Below are positions 1 through 5,581 of a stretch of 5,581 nucleotides of DNA, piece by piece. A program made the position numbers and the translations under genes. How positions within the stretch are numbered: the stretch's first letter is position 1; each line of letters opens with the position of its first letter. The notes beneath the pieces are model-generated. The model saw nothing but the letters and a program-made list of their open reading frames with translations, had not been told where the DNA came from and made no database searches. This DNA is from Gemmatimonadota bacterium (GTDB lineage: Bacteria > ARS69), in NCBI GenBank assembly GCA_021604925.1, contig BQJX01000230.1, positions 1 to 5,581 of the forward strand, in the 5' to 3' direction.

Positions 1-1367
1 GCTTCGCCGAGAATCCGCGACGCTTCCTGGGGCGCGTGGAATCCCATGGAGTTCTCCGCCGCGATGAAGTCCAGGCGCCACTGCGCCTTCCGCTGCAGTT
101 CCAGGGCCGGCTTCAGCTCCGCGTCGGTGGCTCCCGCGGCCTTGGCCGCCGCGACCGCGTCCAGCAGGTCCATCAGGGCCGCGCCGCCGCGCTGCAACAG
201 CTCGTAGTTGCGTCCCTGGATCTGGTCCACGCGGGCCAGCAGTTCGGCCTCCTCGAAGTGGTGGCAGGTCTGGCACGCCCGGTTCACGTTGAGCAGCGGA
301 CTGCGGACCCAGTGGTCCGACACCTTGCTGGCGCCGTCCCGCATGTAGGGCATGTGGCAGTCCGCGCAGGAGACGCCGCTGCGCGCGTGGATTCCCTGCG
401 ACCAGAGCTCGTACTCGGGATGCTGCGCCTTCAGGATCTCCGCCCCGCTCTCCTTGTGCTTGTAGTCGTAGAAGCGGGATCCATCCTTGTTCTTGGTGGC
501 ATCCCAGAAGGCCTCCGCATTCTCCATCTTGAGGCCCTGTCCCCACGGGAACGTCAGCGTGAATTCGCTGCCGCAGTAGTACTCCACGTGACACTGCGCG
601 CAGACGTTGGAACGCATCTCGTTGCGCGTGCCGTGAACGTTGGGATCGTACGGCTCGGTGCGGGGCCCTTCCCGCCACAGCTCCACCGACGGAAGATGCG
701 GCACCGGCGCATCCGACTCGGCCAGGGCGGCAATCCCGTTGCGGAATCCCGGGCGCGTGACCCGGAGCTGCATCGTCCCCGGCTCGTGGCAGTCCACGCA
801 CGAGACTGCGAACCCATGGCCCATGTCATGCAGCTTCTCGTTCAGGTCCTTGTAGCTCCACTCGTTCGTCTTGGCGAACCCGGCCATCTCGTCCCCGTTG
901 CCGAGCTCCCGGTAGAGCGGCATCACGGAGCCGTGGCAGTGCAGGCACGATCCGGACTGCGGCTTGGTCTGCCGCGCCGTCTTCTCCTGATCCTCCAGCA
1001 TGAACGCATGCCCGCGCCGATCGCGGTAGTCGATGGAGAACGCATATCCCAGGAACATCCGCTTGAGCCACGGGTCCCGCTCGATCTTCTCCTCCGGGAG
1101 TGCCTCGCTGCCGCCGTGTCCACCGAACCGCGTCTTGGTCGGCAGCGCCGTCTTGAGATAGGAGCCGTACTGGCTCGGCCAGTTCTTGCCCCACTTTGCG
1201 GGATCGGTGTCGTCTTCGGTCACCTCGACCAGTTGAACGAAACGCTCCAGTCCCTCGCTCTTCCGTTCGAAGATGTTCGTGAGGAGCGCCAGCACCGCCA
1301 CCGTCAGCACCGCGGTCAATCCCACCGCGAAGGCGATGCGCCCTCCACCCTGCGTCCGGTTGCTCAT
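1..1367 (-). CDS. nrfA: Cytochrome c nitrite reductase, ammonia-forming, catalytic subunit NrfA (C-terminus cut by window edge)
   Basis: Pentahaem enzyme that reduces nitrite to ammonium with six electrons, facing the periplasm. I translated 455 codons with no stop. Residues about 11-32 form a hydrophobic anchor or uncleaved signal. The five haem motifs in order are C141LHCH, C190VDCH, C256AQCH, C334ADCH and C365QTCH. Family landmarks match E. coli NrfA: GYAFSIDY then RRGHAF (R118, the active-site Arg), CHVEYY after haem 3 (E262, Y263), GIHARSG (H327), SDHW (H352) and GFHAP (H444). Haem 1 carries CXXCH instead of the classical CXXCK. MPYMR (341-343) replaces the MPKVQ calcium-ligand segment. 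The start is ATG at 1367, with AGGAG 6 bases upstream (1374-1378), and it overlaps the nrfH stop as ATGA. Only the last few dozen residues are missing at the left edge. The family call is secure. The CXXCH and arginine variants mark a non-classical subclass. Confidence 0.97.
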   Translation of the reverse strand, partial: MSNRTQGGGRIAFAVGLTAVLTVAVLALLTNIFERKSEGLERFVQLVEVTEDDTDPAKWGKNWPSQYGSYLKTALPTKTRFGGHGGSEALPEEKIERDPWLKRMFLGYAFSIDYRDRRGHAFMLEDQEKTARQTKPQSGSCLHCHGSVMPLYRELGNGDEMAGFAKTNEWSYKDLNEKLHDMGHGFAVSCVDCHEPGTMQLRVTRPGFRNGIAALAESDAPVPHLPSVELWREGPRTEPYDPNVHGTRNEMRSNVCAQCHVEYYCGSEFTLTFPWGQGLKMENAEAFWDATKNKDGSRFYDYKHKESGAEILKAQHPEYELWSQGIHARSGVSCADCHMPYMRDGASKVSDHWVRSPLLNVNRACQTCHHFEEAELLARVDQIQGRNYELLQRGGAALMDLLDAVAAAKAAGATDAELKPALELQRKAQWRLDFIAAENSMGFHAPQEASRILGE

Positions 1368-1852
1368 TGGTAGCTCCTCTCCTTGGCGGTTTCCGGGCCG
1401 CCCAATCCCACTGTGGGGCCGTGCCCCACGTCTCGGTGACAGTGCACGCAACTCACGGCATCCACGTCGGTCGTGACGCCGGCCACCAGGTTATGAACCA
1501 TGTCGTTGTGGCACCCCAGGCAGTTGGCCTGAAGGATGGCCGAGTTTCCGGGCTTGATGCGGATGGGCTCGTGGAAGTCCTGGAACGTGAAGCCCTTGGA
1601 ATGGTGGTAGCCGTTCGAGGCCTTCGCCAGGTATTTGCCCACGAAGTCGTGCGGCAGGTGGCAATCCACGCAGCGAGCCACGGTGTGGTGGGACGCCTTC
1701 TGCCAGGAATCGTACTGTGTCTGCATGATGTGGCAGTTGGCGCAGGCCGCCGGGTCCGTACTGAAGTACGACAGCCCTTCGGCGTACCGGAACGTGAATC
1801 CGCCCGCGCCGACCAGGACGCCCACCGCGACTGCCAATACCAGGGGCCTCAT
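1364..1852 (-). CDS. nrfH: Cytochrome c nitrite reductase membrane subunit NrfH (tetrahaem quinol dehydrogenase)
   Basis: NapC/NirT-family protein that oxidises menaquinol in the membrane and passes electrons to NrfA. Counting from ATG at 1852 gives 162 residues, typical for NrfH. One N-terminal transmembrane helix lies at about 4-21. It is followed by four CXXCH haem sites: C37ANCH, C61VDCH, C111LGCH and C135VHCH. The first site continues as CHIM (M43), the NrfH hallmark in which a methionine just after the motif ligates haem 1. Start choice: GTG at 1864 would add four residues, but GGGACGG lies better placed ahead of ATG 1852. Either start is possible. The stop overlaps the nrfA start by 4 bases, so the two are coupled and probably form one transcript and one complex. 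About 150 bases separate it from the arylsulfotransferase-like gene upstream, so nrfHA may have its own promoter. Confidence 0.95.
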   Translation of the reverse strand: MRPLVLAVAVGVLVGAGGFTFRYAEGLSYFSTDPAACANCHIMQTQYDSWQKASHHTVARCVDCHLPHDFVGKYLAKASNGYHHSKGFTFQDFHEPIRIKPGNSAILQANCLGCHNDMVHNLVAGVTTDVDAVSCVHCHRDVGHGPTVGLGGPETAKERSYQ

Positions 1853-1895
1853 GCTCCGTCCCACACTCCCGACTCACGCGTTGTTCCGTGCCGGT

Positions 1896-1924
1896 AACCT
1901 AGCCAGCGAACCCACTCAAGGCAA
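1896..1924 (-). promoter_or_regulatory. Candidate sigma70-like promoter for nrfHA
   Basis: On the minus strand, TTGCCT (1919-1924) and TAGGTT (1896-1901) are separated by 17 bases, about 45 bases ahead of the nrfH start. They match the consensus at 4 of 6 and 3 of 6 positions. The position and spacing are right but the hexamers are weak, and the host's promoter rules are unknown. This is inference only. Confidence 0.25.
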
Positions 1925-1925
1925 A

Positions 1926-1944
1926 GTACGGGATTGTACGTACG
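1926..1944. promoter_or_regulatory. Spaced GTACG repeats with a GTACGTAC palindrome upstream of nrfH
   Basis: GTACG occurs at 1926-1930, 1936-1940 and 1940-1944. The first two copies are exactly 10 bases apart, about one helical turn. The last two overlap to form the 8-base palindrome GTACGTAC (1936-1943). The block sits just upstream of the candidate -35 of nrfHA, where an activator would bind. No known regulator motif is recognised. It does not resemble the FNR consensus (TTGAT-N4-ATCAA). Confidence 0.3.
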
Positions 1945-2002
1945 CTGTCGACGGCAAGGCGATCGTCCCGGAACGCAGGGGTTGGCGCTCGCGGGCGACT
2001 CC

Positions 2003-3682
2003 CTACCGCAGAACGAGCACGCGCCCCGTCTCGCTGGCGCCGTCAACGCCCAGGCGGTAGTGGTAGACGCCGCTCGCCACGAAGGCGTCCCAGCGCTGGC
2101 GATGCGACCCCGCCGACTTCACGCCGTCGACCAGGGTGGCCACGTGCCGCCCCGCTACGTCGAATACGTCCAAGCGAACGTGGCCGGCCCGCTCCAACGA
2201 GAACGAGATCGTGGTGCCGAATCGTGCCGGGTTGGGATAGCTCGGGTACAACTCGAACGCCGGACCGGCCACGATCATCGGGACCGCCGTTGTTGCCGGA
2301 AGCTCGATCACGTCCCCTGGCGTGAGATCCCGTCCGTCGAAGGCCGCGTAGGTGGGCGCGTACCTTCGGGCCCGGAACACGAGATTGGAGGTGGGCGTGG
2401 TCCCCTGCACGAGCGGACCGTTCGTCCCCACCGGACTGATGTACATCCACGCGAGGGAATCCGTAGCATCGACCTCATGGAACGTCCCGGACGGCGCCCC
2501 GTCGCAAATCAGGGTGTTCCCGTTCGGAAGCCGCTCGGCCCCCGAGATGAACGGACCGTACAGGTCCTCCGGCGGGGTGGACGTGTAGGTCCAGACCGTG
2601 GTTGCCGGACCGTGCGGCTGCCCCGGCAACGGATCCGGGTAGTCGCCCAGCCCGTCCGCCGTGGTCTGGATCTCCTCCACGGACGAGTACGCTCCCTCGG
2701 GCCGGTCGAAGCCGTTGTTGAACAGGAGAATGTTCCCGGACCCCGGTCGGCCGTTTGGGATCCATTGCACGTCATGCTGGCGATACAGTTTCCGATCGGC
2801 AGCCGTACCGCGGTCGTACGTCTGGGGATTGCCCCACCGGTAGAGAAGGTCGCCGCCCTTCCCGCGCGCCCCGCCGCTGTGTCCCGCGGCCTCCGCCGTG
2901 CTGGTTCCGTGGTCGATGATCCAGAACTCGCTGAACTGATTCACGCTGATGGCGATCTGGTCCAGATCCTCGTTGTAGTTGAGCGCGTTCGCGTGCATCC
3001 AATCCGCGCCACCGGTGCCGTTGTGCGTATAGTTGATGTCGATCAGTTCCGGATGATCGGCTACCACCCCGAAGTTCGCAGCCGTCGAGTCGAAGTCCTG
3101 GATCAGGTGATCCCACGAGTACCACTCCCACACCACGGCGCCGCCGTTCGCACCCGTGGGCTCGATCTCCAGGATGTGTTCGGGCCAGATCGCTCCGTCC
3201 CAGATCTTGCCGGGATCGCGACCCGCCGCGATCGCCTCGACCGAGTTCTTCAGTTCCCAGGCCAGCATCAACACGTTGCCGTTCGGAAGAACCGCGAGAT
3301 CGTGGTGATGGCGCTTGAGGCTGTCCGAGTACGTGTAGCTCCATACCGGATTCCCATCCCAATCGAACTCCTCGATGATGCCGGCCGCTCCCCCCTGCTG
3401 GAACCAGTTGCTCCCCGGGTTCGCGCCCCGGATGAGGTGGCCGTTCTCCAGCAGGTACGCCATGTCGCCCGGTTCATAGAGGCTGTGCCAGGAGTGCACG
3501 AGCCGACCTTCCAGATCGATGAGGTAGGTGTCCGTGTACGTCAGGCCTTCGAACAGCGTGTAGCCGTCGAACGCCGCCGGCGTGTGGAGGATCAGGCCCA
3601 TCGTCTGCGCGGTGACCATGGTCGGCGCCACGGGAGCCAAGGACAAAAGGAGAACGGCAGCCACGCAGCGGGACCATGACAT
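2003..3682 (-). CDS. Secreted arylsulfotransferase (ASST)-like beta-propeller protein with C-terminal FlgD/T9SS-type Ig-like domain
   Basis: The protein has 559 residues from ATG 3682, with AAGGAA 6 bases upstream (3689-3694). That Shine-Dalgarno decides against an upstream in-frame start at 3724. Residues 1-25 look like a signal peptide cleaved after VTA. The body repeats propeller-blade motifs of the type LPNGNxL: ENGHLIRG near 79, LPNGNVLML near 132, GNILLFNNG near 315 and LPNGNTLI near 385. Conserved histidines typical of the ASST superfamily occur at HHHD (125-128), WMHANAL (H230) and QHDVQW (H303). ASSTs move sulfuryl groups between phenolic compounds without PAPS, but the substrate here is unknown. 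Residues about 477-559 begin with YPSYPNPA and run through LDVFDVAGRHVATL to a GRVLVLR end, which is an Ig-like FlgD/sorting-type tail. The mature chain has a single cysteine (C393). The superfamily fold is likely. Enzymatic activity is less sure, and it could be a non-catalytic propeller. Confidence 0.88.
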   Translation of the reverse strand: MSWSRCVAAVLLLSLAPVAPTMVTAQTMGLILHTPAAFDGYTLFEGLTYTDTYLIDLEGRLVHSWHSLYEPGDMAYLLENGHLIRGANPGSNWFQQGGAAGIIEEFDWDGNPVWSYTYSDSLKRHHHDLAVLPNGNVLMLAWELKNSVEAIAAGRDPGKIWDGAIWPEHILEIEPTGANGGAVVWEWYSWDHLIQDFDSTAANFGVVADHPELIDINYTHNGTGGADWMHANALNYNEDLDQIAISVNQFSEFWIIDHGTSTAEAAGHSGGARGKGGDLLYRWGNPQTYDRGTAADRKLYRQHDVQWIPNGRPGSGNILLFNNGFDRPEGAYSSVEEIQTTADGLGDYPDPLPGQPHGPATTVWTYTSTPPEDLYGPFISGAERLPNGNTLICDGAPSGTFHEVDATDSLAWMYISPVGTNGPLVQGTTPTSNLVFRARRYAPTYAAFDGRDLTPGDVIELPATTAVPMIVAGPAFELYPSYPNPARFGTTISFSLERAGHVRLDVFDVAGRHVATLVDGVKSAGSHRQRWDAFVASGVYHYRLGVDGASETGRVLVLR

Positions 3683-3704
3683 TGGGAGTTCCTTTCGATG
3701 GCGA

Positions 3705-3734
3705 ATTCGAAGCCGTTGCCACAAGGGAAGACAA
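3705..3734 (-). promoter_or_regulatory. Weak promoter candidate for the arylsulfotransferase-like gene
   Basis: On the minus strand, TTGTCT (3729-3734) and TCGAAT (3705-3710) are 18 bases apart, each matching 4 of 6 consensus positions. They end about 22 bases before the ATG at 3682. The leader would be very short and could barely include the AAGGAA ribosome site, so this is only a suggestion. Confidence 0.2.
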
Positions 3735-3763
3735 GGCTAGCACGGCGCGCGGGGCCACTTCTG

Positions 3764-3786
3764 CTCCCCGGTTGTGCGGGGGGGAG
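3764..3786 (-). terminator. GC-rich dyad between globin and arylsulfotransferase-like genes (possible weak terminator)
   Basis: CTCCCC (3764-3769) pairs with GGGGAG (3781-3786) across an 11-base loop, 36 bases past the globin stop. No run of T follows on the minus strand, so intrinsic termination is doubtful. It may instead be part of the leader of the next gene or fortuitous in GC-rich DNA. Confidence 0.2.
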
Positions 3787-3822
3787 GCGGCTCAATCCGG
3801 GGCGTGGCGCTCGCCCGCCGGC

Positions 3823-4236
3823 CTAGTGCCTGCGCACCATGTACGAGATCGCGAATCCCAGGATTGACCGCCACGCATCTTCCACCTCTTCGTTCCACTG
3901 CAGGTCGTGGACGCTCGCGGAAGAGACGATGGCCTCCAGCCAGATCTCGTAGAGCCGGGGCGAGATGTCGAGATGGTGCCGATTGTGCGTCATCGCGCGT
4001 TGATTCAGTTCCTGCAGACCGGCGGGCTGTCCATCCGTGGCGTCCGCCACGAGTTCCAGAGACCGGAGCAGCATCCGTCCCTGTACATCGAAATCCGTAT
4101 TCCGGAACATCGCTCCGACTTCTTCTTCCGCCGCAATGAACGTCCGGTAGAAGTCAGGGATGAAGAACAGGGACCGCTTGCATCGCTCCAGGCTGCTCCG
4201 AAACGCAGCTCGGCTGCTGCGGGTGATCTCACTCAA
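3823..4236 (-). CDS. Single-domain bacterial globin
   Basis: A haem-binding globin of 137 residues from the TTG at 4236. The family pattern is visible: SLERC (15-19), FYRTF (29-33), MFRNTD (43-48) with F44 as the likely CD1 Phe, a Q52..MLLRSLEL helix E, THNRHHLDISPRLYEIWLEA (83-102) covering helices F-G, and a C-terminal AWRSILGFAISYMVRRH. H84 is my choice for the proximal F8 ligand because of its spacing to the IxPxLY segment, though H87 or H88 are alternatives. Y30 (B10) and Q52 (distal) resemble the O2/NO pocket of flavohaemoglobin-type globins. There is no reductase or sensor domain. ATG at 4311 would add 25 low-complexity residues behind a poor ribosome site, so TTG with GAGGGAG 7 bases upstream is preferred. 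It lies on the same strand as nrfHA, two genes upstream. A role in NO handling is inference. Confidence 0.85.
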   Translation of the reverse strand: MSEITRSSRAAFRSSLERCKRSLFFIPDFYRTFIAAEEEVGAMFRNTDFDVQGRMLLRSLELVADATDGQPAGLQELNQRAMTHNRHHLDISPRLYEIWLEAIVSSASVHDLQWNEEVEDAWRSILGFAISYMVRRH

Positions 4237-4243
4237 TCGACGG

Positions 4244-4250
4244 CTCCCTC
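4244..4250 (-). promoter_or_regulatory. Ribosome binding site deciding the TTG start of the globin
   Basis: GAGGGAG on the minus strand ends 7 bases before TTG 4236. A second GGAGG lies a few bases further upstream (4254-4258). Its strength and spacing outweigh the weak sequence ahead of the ATG at 4311, and the globin homology also begins just after this TTG. Confidence 0.6.
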
Positions 4251-4450
4251 GGTCCTCCGAACTCGGCCTGGCACCCGGCCCCACCGCGAAAGGCGGAGGC
4301 CAGCCTCCCATGGTCTCGCAGAGAACGACGCTTACAACCGCTTGCGATGACCGTCACCATTAGTAACACATCCGGTTCCGATGGACTATGCCTTGGCCCC
4401 GGAGTGCGGAGGGCGCCCCCACGGATCGAAGCGTCCTGCCCCGAGGACCT

Positions 4451-4468
4451 AGAATCAGAGGATTCTGA
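4451..4468. promoter_or_regulatory. Short perfect dyad AGAATC-AGAG-GATTCT (candidate operator)
   Basis: AGAATC (4451-4456) is mirrored by GATTCT (4461-4466) around a 4-base spacer. A second overlapping dyad TCAGA-GGAT-TCTGA occupies 4455-4468. It lies about 95 bases before the TPR start in a locally AT-richer stretch, a reasonable place for a repressor or activator. No T-run follows, so a terminator is unlikely. No known regulator is recognised. Confidence 0.35.
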
Positions 4469-4562
4469 AAGTTGTCTTCTCCCGAAGCCGCAACAATAGG
4501 CGAACCCCTTGCCCATTATTCCAACCGGGCATTGGCCAACGTCCGCCACGGGAGACAAACCC

Positions 4563-5581
4563 ATGCAGAAGCGTGTACCCATCCTTGCGATCCTGCTTCC
4601 CCTGCTGACCGTCTTTGGCGCAGCTCTCGGACGCGACGCCAAAATGCCGCTCTCCACGACGTCCACGGAAGCACGGGATCTATACGAGCAGGCCCAAACC
4701 CTGATGGACTCCGCCCAGGGCGAGAAGGCCCGACCGCTCCTCGAGCGGGCCGTGGAACTGGATCCTGACTTTGCCATGGCACACCTGTTGCTCGCCCGGA
4801 CCCAGATCCGTGGGGCGGATATGCGCGCGATCCAGGACCGCGTCGACGCGATGCGGGGGCGCCTGGAACTGACTGAGGCGGAACGTCTCTACCTGGACGG
4901 CTTCTTCGCGGCCCGGGACGGGGATCGCCAGACGCAGTTCGACAACTACGGACGGCTGGCGGAAATGTACCCGCACGACGAGCGCGCACTGACACTCGCC
5001 GGGGCCCTGTACGCCGGCGTCGACGACGACAAGGCGATCGGGTACTTCCGCCGCGCAGTGGAGGCGAGTCCGCACTGGGCGGCCGGGTACAACACCCTCG
5101 GATACGCGTACAAGAACGTCGGCCGCAACGACGAGGCGGCAGTGGCGTTCGAAACGGCCATCGAGATCGAGCCCGACAACCCGAACGGCTACGACTCCTA
5201 CGGCGAACTCCTGCTGCGCATGGGTCGATTCGAGGACGCGATCGCGTCGTACGAGCGAGTCCTGGAAATCGAGCCCCTCTTCCCGTCCGCGCACATGGGG
5301 ATCGCGTCGGGTCTGCTCCACCTGGAGCGGCACGAGGAGGCGCGCACGCGGTTGCGGGAGCTCGACCAAGTGGCACCCCACGATGGGATTCGCGCCGGAA
5401 TGTGCTGGGCGCTCGCCGTCACGTACGCGGACGAGGGGAAGCCGGACGCGGCGCTCGCCCAGCTGGAGCGGAACCTGGAGTACTCCCGCGCCCTGGGCGC
5501 GCCGGGCCGCGTGGGCGGCGACCTGTATACGATCGGGCGTGTGCTGTTGCACGCGGGCCGCGCTGACGAGGCGGAGCGGCG
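4563..5581 (+). CDS. Exported tetratricopeptide-repeat protein (C-terminus cut by window edge)
   Basis: I translated 339 codons from ATG 4563 with no stop before the edge. GGGAGA (4550-4555) lies 7 bases upstream and fixes the start. Residues 1-23 form a signal peptide (MQKR, a hydrophobic core, then GAALG). TPR helices follow at about 38-71 (ending AVELDPDF), 139-172 (KAIGYFRRAVEASPHW), 173-206 (ending ETAIEIEPDN), 207-240 (ending ERVLEIEPLF), a diverged unit at about 241-272, and another from about 279 (ALAVTYADEGKPDAAL). The segment 85-138 is helical but not a clear TPR, and LTEAERLYLDGFF (about 103-115) stands out there. TPRs mediate protein contacts. No catalytic domain is visible in the part present, and the function is unknown. 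It diverges from the globin and need not be linked to nitrite reduction. The missing C-terminus could hold another domain. Confidence 0.88.
   Translation, partial: MQKRVPILAILLPLLTVFGAALGRDAKMPLSTTSTEARDLYEQAQTLMDSAQGEKARPLLERAVELDPDFAMAHLLLARTQIRGADMRAIQDRVDAMRGRLELTEAERLYLDGFFAARDGDRQTQFDNYGRLAEMYPHDERALTLAGALYAGVDDDKAIGYFRRAVEASPHWAAGYNTLGYAYKNVGRNDEAAVAFETAIEIEPDNPNGYDSYGELLLRMGRFEDAIASYERVLEIEPLFPSAHMGIASGLLHLERHEEARTRLRELDQVAPHDGIRAGMCWALAVTYADEGKPDAALAQLERNLEYSRALGAPGRVGGDLYTIGRVLLHAGRADEAER

Larger units (their letters stand above)
4237..4562. other. Divergent intergenic region between globin and TPR gene
   Basis: This stretch of 326 bases lies between two outward-reading genes, so both promoters should be here. 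I find no convincing gene in it: open frames across it have poor starts and low-complexity products. On the globin side there is a small hairpin GGAGG-CCAG-CCTCC (4295-4308) that would lie in the leader, and an AT-richer patch TTACTAATGG (minus strand, about 4358-4367) that could hold a -10. On the TPR side there are the dyad at 4451-4468 and the palindrome TTGGCCAA (4532-4539). I cannot assign a confident -35/-10 pair on either strand. Confidence 0.6.

Noticed and set aside
36..1373. Plus-strand open frame of 445 codons opposite nrfA
   Set aside because: It lies entirely antisense to a five-haem NrfA with all landmark residues. Its product is rich in Arg, Val and Leu with no recognisable domain, as expected of a high-GC shadow frame.
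1934..3679. Plus-strand open frame of 581 codons opposite the arylsulfotransferase-like gene
   Set aside because: It mirrors a gene with a signal peptide, propeller repeats and a good ribosome site. The antisense product is Arg/Val-rich without family features.
4237..4311. N-terminal extension of the globin from ATG 4311
   Set aside because: The 25 added residues are Pro/Gly/Arg-rich and unlike globins, the ribosome site is weak, and a strong Shine-Dalgarno precedes the TTG at 4236.
4472..4499. Possible -35/-10 pair TTGTCT and CAATAG ahead of the TPR gene
   Set aside because: The -35-like hexamer is fair but the -10 matches only 2 of 6 positions at 16-base spacing, which is no better than chance.
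4680..5552. Minus-strand open frames of about 290 codons opposite the TPR gene
   Set aside because: The plus strand shows a signal peptide, a placed Shine-Dalgarno and clear TPR periodicity. The minus-strand frames have no recognisable content.

Overview
The window is GC-rich bacterial chromosome carrying five protein genes. Four lie on the minus strand, read in the order single-domain globin, periplasmic arylsulfotransferase-like protein, nrfH, nrfA. One lies on the plus strand, a secreted TPR protein that diverges from the globin. nrfA is cut by the left edge and the TPR gene by the right edge. The arylsulfotransferase-like protein ends in a FlgD/T9SS-type Ig-like tail beginning with a YPNP-type turn. 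Such tails are common in the FCB superphylum and allied high-GC candidate phyla (Krumholzibacteriota, Eisenbacteria, Gemmatimonadota-like lineages). The organism is therefore most plausibly one of these, but no marker gene settles it.

Region 1-1852 encodes the membrane-bound ammonifying nitrite reductase. NrfH is a four-haem NapC/NirT-type quinol dehydrogenase and NrfA is a five-haem catalytic subunit. Their genes overlap by 4 bases (ATGA), so they are probably translationally coupled. Electrons would pass from menaquinol to NrfH to NrfA, reducing nitrite to ammonium on the outer face of the inner membrane. This NrfA has a CXXCH motif at haem 1, where E. coli has CXXCK. It also has an arginine where Ca-binding NrfA has the Gln ligand.

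Region 1853-2002 is the nrfHA upstream region, with a weak sigma70-like promoter candidate and spaced GTACG repeats. Region 2003-3682 is the arylsulfotransferase-like gene. Region 3823-4236 is a small globin that probably starts at TTG behind a strong Shine-Dalgarno. With a putative B10 Tyr and distal Gln it could bind O2 or NO, and a role in nitrosative-stress handling beside NrfHA is a reasonable inference.

Region 4237-4562 is a divergent intergenic region of 326 bases with a clear short dyad (4451-4468) and no convincing gene. Region 4563-5581 is the exported TPR protein.

The long plus-strand open frames opposite nrfA, nrfH and the arylsulfotransferase gene are antisense shadows of high-GC coding sequence. 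I see no tRNA, rRNA, CRISPR array or mobile element. The window reads as a mostly ordinary respiratory locus with some noteworthy variations, not as a clearly new system.
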